A stretch of DNA of 64,000 nt from an uncultured Bacteroidales bacterium (GTDB taxonomy: Bacteria > Bacteroidota > Bacteroidia > Bacteroidales > P3). Below the pieces are notes generated by a model that was given only the letters and a program-made list of their open reading frames with translations, was not told the DNA's origin and ran no database searches. A program made the translations under genes and the position numbers. Below are positions 1 through 8,732 of this stretch, in pieces (position 1 is the stretch's first letter; each line of letters opens with the position of its first letter). The stretch covers positions 124,001 through 188,000 of the forward strand of contig ONFR01000001.1 in assembly GCA_900317125.1 (NCBI GenBank), read 5' to 3'.

Positions 1-575
1 TCTGCTTCCATAGATGTCATTCCTAAAGCAGCATCAATCAACTTATCTCTTAAAGATGTGTTAAGTTCTATTTTTGATTGTCTTGCAACAACATCCAAGA
101 CTTCTCCTATTTCATTTCTTTTGGGGAGAGGTATCTGCAAAACCGTTACATATTTTTCGAGTTCAGCTGGTAAATTGTAACTAGAGGATAAAATTATGGC
201 ATGTGTATTATTATTTGTTGCTTCCGCTATTTTTCTAATTAACAATTTGACTTCATCCCTTTCAAAATAGTTGTTAATGTCATCAAGAATAAAAATGTTT
301 TTTTCTCCAGCCTTTTTAGCATTAAGAATATACCCTAACAATTCTATGGGATTCTGCATTCTTTCGATATTTTTTTCAGTTTTATCAGGCATTATTTGTA
401 CTAGACCATAAACACAATCCCACTGAAAAAGGTTTACGGTCTTTCCCTCTCTACGTAATATATCAACAATACCCTTAATCTTTTGTTTGGTACGATAATA
501 CTCAAAACTATATAGATACAAGACTGGATAGTATGCTCGTATCATTAAAATCAATTTTTGAAAGATGTCTTCCAT
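1..575 (-). CDS. Ycf46-like AAA+ ATPase, N-terminal part (cut by window start)
   Basis: I translated this region by hand from the ATG at 573-575; it stays open to base 1, so about 191 residues are visible and the C-terminus lies outside the window. The order of segments is that of the N-terminal domain of Ycf46-like ATPases: an opening with RAYYPVLYLYSFE, then LFQWDCVYGLV, a segment IFILDDINNYF that resembles a Walker B strand, and LPAELEKYVTVLQIPLP. In this family the true Walker A-containing AAA+ domain follows this region, so it should lie beyond the window. Only one base separates the start from the stop of the upstream Ycf35-like gene, which indicates one transcript. Role inferred: ATP-driven remodelling partner of the neighbouring DUF1257/DUF2997 protein. 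I infer the family from motif memory, not from a search. Confidence 0.72.
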   Translation of the reverse strand, partial: MEDIFQKLILMIRAYYPVLYLYSFEYYRTKQKIKGIVDILRREGKTVNLFQWDCVYGLVQIMPDKTEKNIERMQNPIELLGYILNAKKAGEKNIFILDDINNYFERDEVKLLIRKIAEATNNNTHAIILSSSYNLPAELEKYVTVLQIPLPKRNEIGEVLDVVARQSKIELNTSLRDKLIDAALGMTSMEA

Positions 576-576
576 A

Positions 577-1212
577 TTATTTGTTCTTTAAATCAACATT
601 ATTAATTCTCCTTGGTTTCATTTTGCCAATGTATTTTGCAGGTACAGGCTTCTTCGTCATTACTCTTTTGCTACCAAGAAGATGCTCCAAAACATCCATT
701 GCTTCATGAGCTTTTTCGTTTACGTCATTAGGCAAATAATCAGAATCTGTTACAATAGTGCCATCATAAAGTATTGTAAACTTAATAGAGGCAAATGGCT
801 CGTCTTCTAGAGGATCATACGATTTTGCCTCCATAAAGAAGCAATACTTTTCTTCCTTTGTTGGGATAAAAGTAAAATTCGAGCGGTATGTAAAACCAGC
901 TTTTTCAAATTCTGAAATCAAAGCATTCTTTGAGTATTCTGCATTTAACTCTTGAAATTTTACTTTGAATTCTTCTACTTTTTCTTGCGCATTTGGCATA
1001 TAATAAGTATTGTAGGTGACTTCATTGGTTGACATATTAAGTTTTAATGCAAACTCTCCATAGAAGTTGGAACCAATACCAACCTCAGTAACCAATAGTA
1101 TATTATTCTGTATAGAATACTTCCATCCCAAATCTTCACACGCAGCTTTCAAGACATTAGCATTCATAATTTGTGGATTCCGAGCGAATCTAGATGACTC
1201 AAATCTTGACAT
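577..1212 (-). CDS. DUF1257-DUF2997-like fusion protein (Ycf35-like)
   Basis: A 211-residue soluble protein. Residues 1-125 look like DUF1257 (cyanobacterial/plastid Ycf35): the start MSRFESSRF, a segment LKAACEDLGWKYSIQ, and a later helix ALISEFEKAGFTY followed by a beta strand. Residues 140-195 look like DUF2997: strand ASIKFTILYDGTIV, helix AMDVLEHLLGSKR, then a short tail KKPVPAKY. In many bacteria DUF1257 and DUF2997 are separate small neighbours of a Ycf46-like ATPase; here they appear joined and the ATPase gene follows one base later. The spacing of two bases from the upstream PLD-like gene places it in the same operon. Function is unknown; a substrate or adaptor role for the ATPase is inferred. 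The domain calls are from pattern recognition and the DUF2997 part is the weaker one. Confidence 0.6.
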   Translation of the reverse strand: MSRFESSRFARNPQIMNANVLKAACEDLGWKYSIQNNILLVTEVGIGSNFYGEFALKLNMSTNEVTYNTYYMPNAQEKVEEFKVKFQELNAEYSKNALISEFEKAGFTYRSNFTFIPTKEEKYCFFMEAKSYDPLEDEPFASIKFTILYDGTIVTDSDYLPNDVNEKAHEAMDVLEHLLGSKRVMTKKPVPAKYIGKMKPRRINNVDLKNK

Positions 1213-1214
1213 AT

Positions 1215-3596
1215 TTATAATGAAAGTAATAATTTACCAATAATTTTAGATGGATCTTGGTAATCGTTTTTATCTAAAAATGTTTTGCCAGGGACTAACT
1301 GTCTAACTAATTTATTGCCCAATTTGACATTATAAAATGAAAACAACTTACCATCAATAGCAATAAACACTCTAGAAGTGCCCTCCTCTTTATCCTTCAA
1401 AATATTATATTTAAAAAACTTAAGTAGGTTTGAGTCACTTAATAATGTTACCAATTTCTCTTTCCATTTATCGCCCACATTTGCTTTTGACGCATTGTTA
1501 TATAATGACAAGTAAAACAAACCTGTCAGATGCTTTAATATGGATGCATAATCAGTGGGATTTAGTTCATAGAAGGACAACGCTAAAGTTTGATTTCCAT
1601 CCACGCTTTGAGCATTTGCTGTAGATTGGCTGCCAGATTCACTGCCATTGGACTTTGGTTTCTTTATATACGCATTGATTATGTCCTGTAATTGTAGAAT
1701 TACATTTTGAATATCATCGTTTATGAGCGAGGTATCACAAAAAGATGATAACTTAAACAGTTTTGATCTATATGAGTTTATTTCTTTCTGAGACAATCCA
1801 TCGTTAATCTTGCTTTCAATTTCGCTCTTTAAGGACTCTAATTCTTTCACTAATATGTCTGATTTCGCTTGTGTTTTGCGCTCCTCTAGCATATTATCGT
1901 AATCAATAAACAACTCCTCTAGATTCTCATCCTTTTTAAAATACTCAATTTTATCGTTATGATAGTTTTGTATTTCATTAGATGACAATGTAGAAATCTC
2001 TTGCAATGCTTTTTCAATATACTTTTCTGCAAATAGTTTCTTTGATAAATGATATTGATTTATTGCTGCTTGATAATGTGCAAGACACATTTCTTCAGCT
2101 CTGACATGAGTGATGTTTTTAGATGTCACAGAGAAAGACAAAACGTTAAAACTACCAGTGAAAAGAACACATTGCCCATTTTTTACTTCAATAACATTCT
2201 TTTTATGGAATGCAGGAAGTTCCACATGGAAGAATTGTTTAACATATTCGAACTCTAAAGATTCAAGGGCCTTTTGAGATTGATCTCCAACCATTTTATC
2301 TTTGTGGCTGTCAAGTCCCCCTTCAGGAGCTGAGTAAGAGACAAACACCTTGCCTCCTTGTTTAAGATAGTTCTTAATCAATGGAAGACGATTACGCATG
2401 AACGTGCCATCTCCCACCCAAGGGCTAGATAACCAGATTTCATCAGGTTTGTCTGTTTGGAAAATATTATGCAATTCTGACTCAAATGCAATAGAGTCGT
2501 ACAATGCCCGCTTATGAAGTCTTTCCGATAGGTCATCTGGGTTAATTTCTTCTTTATTCTCTTCACCTACTGCAGCTTGCTTATCCTCTTGTTCTATAAG
2601 TTTCTTCTCTGCGGAAATAATATTTTTAATATCTTCCTTAACCAAAGGATCCGACTTCGCAAGTTCTAAGTCGTCATATATAGCAAGGTCTTCACTCTCA
2701 CTAGCAGCTTGCAGCATTTTTGAAAACAATGCCTGCTTTAAATCTTCATCTTCCTCAATTAATAGAGATAATGGATGTAAAACAGCCTGAGTCGTATCAT
2801 CATAAACAATTGTCCTTACTTGTTTCGTTCTGATACTCTGAACAAAACATACTGTTAAATCGTACTTATAAAAATTATGATTTTGTGGCGTAGCTTCCTG
2901 AAGAATAAATCTTTCTTTTGAACTCTGCATATTAGATGCTTGGATTTCCGAAAGTTCTTTGATTTCCTCAAAAGTAAGAGGTAATAACGATTCGTTCTCT
3001 TTGAAAAATTCGGTTTCGTCAACAAGCTGAATATCGTCAGCAGAAATACAATCTCGCAATCCGGTAAAAGAATGATTTCTATTCAAATACCAAAGTTCAA
3101 AATCAGAACTAAATGATTTCATTCTCTCACCATGAGCCGCGAATTCTTTGCCTTGTTCCGTAATAAAATATGCAGACTCGTCACCTCGCACAAGGTTGTA
3201 TCGAATCATAGTGTCGATTGCATTACGAATCATTTTTTGTTCAGCAATGTCATGCTCAATATCCAATCCCAATATTTTACCAATATTGGAAAGGGATGTT
3301 TGTCCATCAATACTGATTATGCCAACAACAGCCTTTTCGAACGCAGAAATCTTCTCAGGCTTGTTAGTTACGCCCTTATACCACTGAGCAATGAACTTTA
3401 TAGTATATGGAATATACCCAATAATAAGCTCGGATATAGCCTTATTATTTTCAATGACTCTATTGAGGCGCTGATCTAACGTCTCTTCAATTATTTCCTT
3501 TTTATCAACACCTTTCTTTTGAGGTTTTGACTTCAATTTCTTAATCTTTGGGTTGAAATTTTTGTTTCGACCCTTGTTATTTGTATTTTGTTTCAT
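1215..3596 (-). CDS. Winged-helix / phospholipase D-like protein of helicase operon
   Basis: 793 residues. Residues 1-40 are Lys/Asn rich. Residues 85-160 read as a winged helix (AVVGIISIDG, then a helix pair, then a YFITEQGKEF wing). Residues 395-490 form a PLD-like module: IWLSSPWVGDG, KVFVSYSAPEGG, then an H-x-K motif FHKKNVIEV near residue 463 and GSFN near residue 480. The aspartate expected seven positions after the His of an HxKxxxxD motif is not there (Val in that place, Glu just before it), so nuclease activity is uncertain. Only one such motif is seen, so a catalytic unit would need a dimer. Residues 530-630 are Lys/Glu-rich and coiled-coil-like. The start overlaps the upstream helicase stop by four bases (ATGA type), which indicates translational coupling. 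Pairing of a COG1112-type helicase with a PLD protein recalls Mokosh systems. Confidence 0.65.
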   Translation of the reverse strand: MKQNTNNKGRNKNFNPKIKKLKSKPQKKGVDKKEIIEETLDQRLNRVIENNKAISELIIGYIPYTIKFIAQWYKGVTNKPEKISAFEKAVVGIISIDGQTSLSNIGKILGLDIEHDIAEQKMIRNAIDTMIRYNLVRGDESAYFITEQGKEFAAHGERMKSFSSDFELWYLNRNHSFTGLRDCISADDIQLVDETEFFKENESLLPLTFEEIKELSEIQASNMQSSKERFILQEATPQNHNFYKYDLTVCFVQSIRTKQVRTIVYDDTTQAVLHPLSLLIEEDEDLKQALFSKMLQAASESEDLAIYDDLELAKSDPLVKEDIKNIISAEKKLIEQEDKQAAVGEENKEEINPDDLSERLHKRALYDSIAFESELHNIFQTDKPDEIWLSSPWVGDGTFMRNRLPLIKNYLKQGGKVFVSYSAPEGGLDSHKDKMVGDQSQKALESLEFEYVKQFFHVELPAFHKKNVIEVKNGQCVLFTGSFNVLSFSVTSKNITHVRAEEMCLAHYQAAINQYHLSKKLFAEKYIEKALQEISTLSSNEIQNYHNDKIEYFKKDENLEELFIDYDNMLEERKTQAKSDILVKELESLKSEIESKINDGLSQKEINSYRSKLFKLSSFCDTSLINDDIQNVILQLQDIINAYIKKPKSNGSESGSQSTANAQSVDGNQTLALSFYELNPTDYASILKHLTGLFYLSLYNNASKANVGDKWKEKLVTLLSDSNLLKFFKYNILKDKEEGTSRVFIAIDGKLFSFYNVKLGNKLVRQLVPGKTFLDKNDYQDPSKIIGKLLLSL

Positions 3597-6500
3597 CTTA
3601 CCAAGTCTTGAAGTTGTTTAATGTCAAAATGTTCCATCTCGTCAATTGATCTTTGATAGTGAGCATTCTGTCTAAAGAACTGTCTGTTTCCGACCACGAT
3701 TAACAGCCTTCTTGCACGGGAGAAACCTACGTTAATACGTCTAATATCTTCTGCGAATCCATAGCGATGCTCATTATTGCTTCTTACCGTTGAAATAATG
3801 ATTATGTTACGTTCCATTCCTTGGAATTTGTCGACAACATTAATTCGGAATGGAAGCGACTTGTCAATTTTCCCATCCTTATACATCTCTTTAAGCTTGC
3901 CGTATTGAGCTCCATAGAACGTTATAATACCAATCTCCTTGTCTTCTGGTTTCTCTTGTGAATCCATAAACTTCTGGAATCCGTCTGCTTTCTGTAAAGC
4001 CTTAATAACAGTCCTAATAGCATTAAGTTCACCGTTATTTACGAAAGAAGTAGAACCACTTGGCTGACTTTCATATGTATCTACATCAACCCAGATTGCA
4101 TGTGTCTGAGGATCAATGAATCCGGGAAGGGTAAGACCATGATATCGACTTCCTCTTGCATTGTATTCTTTATTATCCATTTCTTCATCTGAAAGACCAC
4201 ACTTCAATCCTTCTTCAAGTTCTTCACTGTAGAAATGACTTACCGTATTCATTATCTGCTTATGCATACGGTATTGCGTATCAAGGGTAGCAACTATTGA
4301 AGGCTTTAGTTTAAATGCAGACCTAAACAATAATTCAAATTGCGACTCTTGGAAACTTTCTATGGTCTCCGCCAACACCTTCTGATTAGCTTTCTTCAAT
4401 GATAATACAATGTTGTCTTCATTCATCATTGGGGGTAGCTGCTTGTGATCACCTATGATTATAATTTTCTTTCCCCAAACCATAGGTACAGACATCTCCA
4501 ATGGTGTAGCTTTGCTTGCCTCATCCATTATTACAACGTCAAAAGCATTCTCATTGTCACCAAACAATAGTGCATATATTTCCTGTAGTTGCTTTGAACC
4601 ACAGATACTACATGTAGCAGCTACAAGGTTTACATTACTCTTATAGGCTTCGTAGAATTGTTCTCTCGTGTTTCGGTCACGAACAATAAGATCTTTCTTC
4701 CATTGGTCAATAACGGACGCATACTTCTCATCTTCTGTCATATCTCGAAGAATTGAGTCTATCCAAATGTTTACTCCATTGTCTTCATTTTCAGCATTTG
4801 TTTTTTTACACCAATCTTCCATGAAGTCAAGCATGTACCTTTTAGCTTCTATTCCAACTTCTTTTTCTGTTGAAGCATTTTGAATTCGAACAGGTCTAAT
4901 ACCTCTACGTCCCTGCAATCGTTCAAGTGCATTGTCAACTGCAAGATTTGTTTGGGATGTTAGAAGAATCTTCGAATCAGGTTTCTTAAGGATTTGTTGC
5001 CATATAATCTCAGCAATAACAGTTGTTTTACCAGTGCCAGGAGGACCTTGAATAATGGCTATATCAGGAGCAGTGACAGCTTTTGCTACTGCCTCTAATT
5101 GTTTCTCATTAAGATAATTCTCTATCTTAGTTTCTGTTATTCGTTTCTTTACCTCTTCAAGATCTTCGTCAAACTCACCCGCATACCTGGGGTCAAATAA
5201 GAAGTCACATAACCTTGGATTGGCAGGAGCGGGAATTCTTTTTGTTTTAGAACGTGGATAGAATTGGTTAGGATTAGTAATACGCAACATAGAATCGCTC
5301 AATCTTCTTAACTCTGAAGATTTGCCAACCATTGGGAATTGCAAGTAGTCACCGACATGAATAAATATCGCAACTTGCCCTTTGGCATTGCGATCTTCCA
5401 TGTAATCTATAAAATCTGAACTGATTTCTAACTTTATACTATTGAGTTTCCTGCCAATACACTTGCCTAATGTTAAAGCATTTCTTAGTATTTGAGACCT
5501 ATTCCTTCTCAATTCATTGATTTCGTCATAATCCTGATATTCTTCCTCATATGCCATGTCTATTGCTTCGCTTATAGCATCATATTCATTCGCCTTAATA
5601 AGATTGACATCTTCATTTACATAACCATTTCTAAGATTCTTTTCAAATCTTATATTGAGTTGGTGATCAAACTCAAAAGATAATATGGTTTTACCTTCAT
5701 CATTAGTCTCAAATTCATTAGTAAGCAAAGATGGATATAAACTTATACTAGAGTTTATAGCGTTATGGAAAGAATTTAACTCTTCCATATCTGTATATTC
5801 TATAGTATAATTAAGAATCTTACATGTCTCATCGTTTTCAAATGAGGCAGTAAAAGACGGTGTTATCTCTGTGATTTTTTCCGCAACTTCTTTATACACC
5901 TTTTTACAATAATTAACATTGTCACTCAAGAGCTTAATGACAACAGAAGGATGATATTTTTGTTCTTGAATGCTAAGAGACTCACCACAATATTGACGAA
6001 TCTCAGAAAGTAATTCAACATAATTATCGTAATTAGTTGGATAGAACTCAACTAATCCTGATGCAGCTTTGATTTTGATTTGTTTTTTTGAAACAAAATG
6101 TAACTGCATATCACGCAGCAAACCTTTATTTGGAATCACAAAACATCCATAATCATATTCTTTTTTTATGAAAGTCTTATTGCCATAAGCAGCTATGACC
6201 TTCTGATGCATCTCATACGCAGTCTTGAAAAAAGAATAAAAATCATTTGTACTGAAAATATAAGAGGCACCATTTATAGAAAGGCCCTCAATTTGTACAT
6301 CTGGTCTGAATTCTGTAGGTGTAAAAATTGCTCTACACGCTGCAATTCTTATGCTTTGGAGTGCTGGTTCATTTAAGTTTAGATAAGTTTTACCTTGGGT
6401 TTTGATGAGTAGTTGACCACTAACAGAATCCAAGACATCAATTACACCTGCCATTTTCTTTATAGCAGACGTAATAGAAGAAATATCCTGATTACTCTTA

Positions 6501-7576
6501 AAAGAAGTAGTGATAACGGTTTGACGCTCCGTTGTTAAAGTTTCTGGATATTTTGATTGCACTAATCTGTCAAGATATAATGCTTCGCTATCATCCTTAA
6601 AGGTATAAACACCTTCGGCATAATCAAATTTTGCATCAAAATCTTTTAACGATATATTTATATCTTCCAATAATTCGTCAAGATTTTCAGATGACTGAAG
6701 TATTAGACTACCAGAGAGGACATGCTTTACATCTTCAGCTAACTTATAACAGTTATCAGCTGCAGCACTTGACAATTCATCCAATATTTCTTCAGTTATA
6801 TCAACATATCCTGCAAAAGATATTTCGCCCTTTTTGTTTGTTACAAATTCAACATTAGGATTGCGGTATTTTGTTGATTGAACACCTTTAATAGCAGAAA
6901 CTAGTCTTTGTTGCAGAGTAGGTGCCTTAACCTTTATAGTCAATGTACTATAAGTTCGGTTATTATAATGTTCCTTCTCTATAGTACCTACTTCTTCAAC
7001 AATAAACAATTCTTTTTTGTCTGTATTTAGAGCTCTTTCGCCATCAATATAAGCTTTCCACATTCTTCGAGATTGCTCTCTGTTAATTTCTCGTATAGGT
7101 TCTTTTAAAGATGTTAGGCTCGTGCAGAAATCCTTTATCTCGCGATATGAGGTCATAAGGTCATTACGATCAAGGAAATCCATTAGGTTGTGGTTAATGT
7201 ACTCTTCTGCCATGAATTTTAGATTCATGCTTTTGTATTCAGAAGGATCCGTAGGCACAACAATTTCTTCATCTGAGATGTAACTCAAGGAAAATTCAGT
7301 TAGATTTTGTCTTGTTGTTACATAGATAGACAACTTCAATTCTTCAATAATGAATTGATACTTCCGAAAATCTTTTTTATCCTTTCCCTTATACACGATT
7401 TTGCACTCATGAATACCAAGAATGCTATCAAATATTTCTTTTGCTGTCTGAGTAATAGATTTTAAATGGTTTTTGCTATACTCAAAGGCTTGTTGAGAAT
7501 ATACAATAATGCAGGGTGTAGACTCCAGCACTTCTGTAAATAGTTCCTCCGTAATGGTTCTATCTAATTCTGCCAT
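3593..7576 (-). CDS. UPF1-like superfamily 1 helicase (AAA_11/AAA_12, COG1112-like)
   Basis: 1327 residues. The C-terminal third carries all main SF1B helicase motifs: Walker A GPPGTGKTT near residue 843, motif II VVIMDEASKA near 1010, GDHKQLPP near 1038, TQYRMH, VDKFQGMERN near 1245 and NVGFSRARRLLIVVG near 1280. This arrangement is typical of UPF1/Dna2/COG1112 helicases that act on RNA or DNA with ATP hydrolysis. The first 840 residues match nothing I recognise; they are acidic to mixed with several alpha/beta segments and no visible kinase or nuclease motif. It is the third gene of the island operon, seven bases after a small unknown gene and overlapping the PLD-like gene by four bases. 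A role as motor of an anti-phage complex is inferred from its partners. Confidence 0.85.
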   Translation of the reverse strand: MAELDRTITEELFTEVLESTPCIIVYSQQAFEYSKNHLKSITQTAKEIFDSILGIHECKIVYKGKDKKDFRKYQFIIEELKLSIYVTTRQNLTEFSLSYISDEEIVVPTDPSEYKSMNLKFMAEEYINHNLMDFLDRNDLMTSYREIKDFCTSLTSLKEPIREINREQSRRMWKAYIDGERALNTDKKELFIVEEVGTIEKEHYNNRTYSTLTIKVKAPTLQQRLVSAIKGVQSTKYRNPNVEFVTNKKGEISFAGYVDITEEILDELSSAAADNCYKLAEDVKHVLSGSLILQSSENLDELLEDINISLKDFDAKFDYAEGVYTFKDDSEALYLDRLVQSKYPETLTTERQTVITTSFKSNQDISSITSAIKKMAGVIDVLDSVSGQLLIKTQGKTYLNLNEPALQSIRIAACRAIFTPTEFRPDVQIEGLSINGASYIFSTNDFYSFFKTAYEMHQKVIAAYGNKTFIKKEYDYGCFVIPNKGLLRDMQLHFVSKKQIKIKAASGLVEFYPTNYDNYVELLSEIRQYCGESLSIQEQKYHPSVVIKLLSDNVNYCKKVYKEVAEKITEITPSFTASFENDETCKILNYTIEYTDMEELNSFHNAINSSISLYPSLLTNEFETNDEGKTILSFEFDHQLNIRFEKNLRNGYVNEDVNLIKANEYDAISEAIDMAYEEEYQDYDEINELRRNRSQILRNALTLGKCIGRKLNSIKLEISSDFIDYMEDRNAKGQVAIFIHVGDYLQFPMVGKSSELRRLSDSMLRITNPNQFYPRSKTKRIPAPANPRLCDFLFDPRYAGEFDEDLEEVKKRITETKIENYLNEKQLEAVAKAVTAPDIAIIQGPPGTGKTTVIAEIIWQQILKKPDSKILLTSQTNLAVDNALERLQGRRGIRPVRIQNASTEKEVGIEAKRYMLDFMEDWCKKTNAENEDNGVNIWIDSILRDMTEDEKYASVIDQWKKDLIVRDRNTREQFYEAYKSNVNLVAATCSICGSKQLQEIYALLFGDNENAFDVVIMDEASKATPLEMSVPMVWGKKIIIIGDHKQLPPMMNEDNIVLSLKKANQKVLAETIESFQESQFELLFRSAFKLKPSIVATLDTQYRMHKQIMNTVSHFYSEELEEGLKCGLSDEEMDNKEYNARGSRYHGLTLPGFIDPQTHAIWVDVDTYESQPSGSTSFVNNGELNAIRTVIKALQKADGFQKFMDSQEKPEDKEIGIITFYGAQYGKLKEMYKDGKIDKSLPFRINVVDKFQGMERNIIIISTVRSNNEHRYGFAEDIRRINVGFSRARRLLIVVGNRQFFRQNAHYQRSIDEMEHFDIKQLQDLVR

Positions 7577-7582
7577 ATTTGT

Positions 7583-8035
7583 TTATTTTAAATATACGAT
7601 GCTAATATTTCTATCGTACATATTAAGTTGTATTCTTCTTATTTCTGCGTTTTCTATTAAGAGCACAATGCCATAACTATCGAATGATGCATCTGATAAG
7701 GGTGCACCAAATGCCAAAGCATTTTCGTCATACCCATAGCCGCGCAGCTCCACAATATTCTCATTTGAAGAGACTATGCGCATACGCTTGGGTGCCATCT
7801 GAATATTATTCTTCCAAATGGGGTGAAGTCCATCAAGATTGTGCATGGTAACTGTATATCCTTCACCTCCTTGAATGTTTTTCTCAATCACAAAGCGTCT
7901 ATTGCACCCGTAATTGTGACCTGATACATCCTTTCCGTTTTGGAAACGAATGTGGTCAGAACTATCAAATATTACATAACCCTCTAGAGGATTATTGCTA
8001 CCTTCGATTATGTAATTAATAAATGAGTTTTCCAC
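7583..8035 (-). CDS. Unknown 150-residue protein of helicase operon
   Basis: I do not recognise a family. The protein is soluble, without signal peptide or membrane segment, and is rich in predicted beta strands, Gly and Asn. Visible landmarks are GYVIFDSSDHIRF, SGHNYGCNRRFVIE, a segment TMHNLDGLHPIWKNN followed by MAPKRMRIV, and a C-terminal strand RNISIVYLK. It lies between the XRE regulator (nine bases upstream) and the large helicase (six bases downstream) on the same strand, so it almost surely belongs to the operon. It could be a small sensor or antitoxin-like partner, but nothing in the sequence decides this. Confidence 0.7.
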   Translation of the reverse strand: MENSFINYIIEGSNNPLEGYVIFDSSDHIRFQNGKDVSGHNYGCNRRFVIEKNIQGGEGYTVTMHNLDGLHPIWKNNIQMAPKRMRIVSSNENIVELRGYGYDENALAFGAPLSDASFDSYGIVLLIENAEIRRIQLNMYDRNISIVYLK

Positions 8036-8044
8036 TTTTTTTCA

Positions 8045-8272
8045 TCAAATTAATTGAGAAATATGCCTATTTACACTTGATTCAACAAGCAAATCTTTAA
8101 TGTCTACTTCCAACAACCTAGCAATTTCCAAGAAGGTCTCTATACTGGGCTGTGATGTGTTGGTACACCATTTGGAAACTGTTGCAGGGTCTTTGCCCAA
8201 CGTTTCTGCGAGCCATTTACTCGTTTTGTTCTTTTCCACTAAAACAACCTTAAGTCTATTGATTTTTGCCAT
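8045..8272 (-). CDS. XRE/Cro-family transcriptional regulator of the island operon
   Basis: A 75-residue protein consisting almost only of one helix-turn-helix domain: LAETLGKDPATVSKWCTN forms the recognition pair, followed by SQPSIETFLEIARLLEVDIKDLL, a standard XRE ending. It is the first gene of the minus-strand operon, and a perfect inverted repeat (8291-8322) that overlaps a Bacteroidota -7 box lies just upstream of its start. Autoregulation of the whole operon is therefore likely. Single-domain XRE proteins of this kind often keep restriction or defence genes low until needed. Confidence 0.88.
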   Translation of the reverse strand: MAKINRLKVVLVEKNKTSKWLAETLGKDPATVSKWCTNTSQPSIETFLEIARLLEVDIKDLLVESSVNRHISQLI

Positions 8273-8290
8273 GATTCATCTCTATTAAAT

Positions 8291-8322
8291 AATTTGCAAA
8301 GATAATGAAAATAATGCAAATT
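8291..8322 (-). promoter_or_regulatory. Promoter with overlapping palindromic operator for the XRE-helicase operon
   Basis: The minus strand reads TATCTTTG at 8304-8297, matching the Bacteroidota -7 consensus TAnnTTTG. Two perfect 8-bp inverted arms, aatttgca (8291-8298) and tgcaaatt (8315-8322), are spaced by 16 bp so that one arm covers the -7 box. This is what a repressor-controlled promoter would look like. The nearest gene is the XRE regulator starting at 8272. Confidence 0.65.
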
Positions 8323-8505
8323 ATATGAATATTTTTTCATTTTCAGGTTTTTCCAAGGCGATGCTACCGTGTAATCACCATATTTGCAGAACTTTGCAAT
8401 GAGGTACGGGATACAATAATTGAGAAAATGAGATAGTTGAAGAGCCATAATGTAAGAACCCCAATAAGTGATTTGCTGGGGTCTTATTGGATTGAATCTT
8501 GAAAG

Positions 8506-8548
8506 AAAAAGAGCTCTGAGGTGCTTACTAATTAGAGGCTCCTCTTTC
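8506..8548 (-). terminator. Probable terminator downstream of HTH remnant
   Basis: Read on the minus strand, an imperfect stem (AAAGAGGAGCCTCT pairing with AGAGCTC and a following run of T) ends in a short U-rich tail just after the stop of the small HTH ORF at 8564. A second imperfect hairpin with ACCCCA/TGGGGT arms lies near 8451-8482. The rest of 8323-8563 shows no gene. Confidence 0.4.
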
Positions 8549-8563
8549 CAAACCTATATACTT

Positions 8564-8716
8564 TCAAATATTGAATATTGCTCTCAACTTCCTACGTGTG
8601 TTGATTGCTCTCCCAGTTTTACTCCGAACTCTACGATGTGATAAACCTTCCGAAAGCAGTCCAATCTCGTTCTTGTATTCTATCAAGTAATCAGATTTCT
8701 GCTTGGTACGTCCCAT
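8564..8716 (-). CDS. Small HTH protein, resembling a serine-recombinase C-terminus
   Basis: A 50-residue ORF starting MGRTKQKSDYLIEYKNEI and continuing LLSEGLSHRRVRSKTG and TRRKLRAIF. The spacing of small, polar and basic residues is that of the helix-turn-helix tail found in resolvase/invertase-type serine recombinases and related small regulators. It sits 16 bases after the stop of a similar HTH-bearing segment (8733-9065), to which it looks related. No catalytic recombinase domain is present in this region. It may be a remnant or a free-standing DNA-binding peptide. Confidence 0.4.
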   Translation of the reverse strand: MGRTKQKSDYLIEYKNEIGLLSEGLSHRRVRSKTGRAINTRRKLRAIFNI

Positions 8717-8732
8717 AAGTCCCTCCTTTCTA

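Noticed and set aside
1..8272. Ordinary Mokosh system
   Set aside because: Helicase and PLD-like protein fit in concept, but no kinase domain is seen and there are four additional operon genes with a Ycf35/Ycf46-like module.
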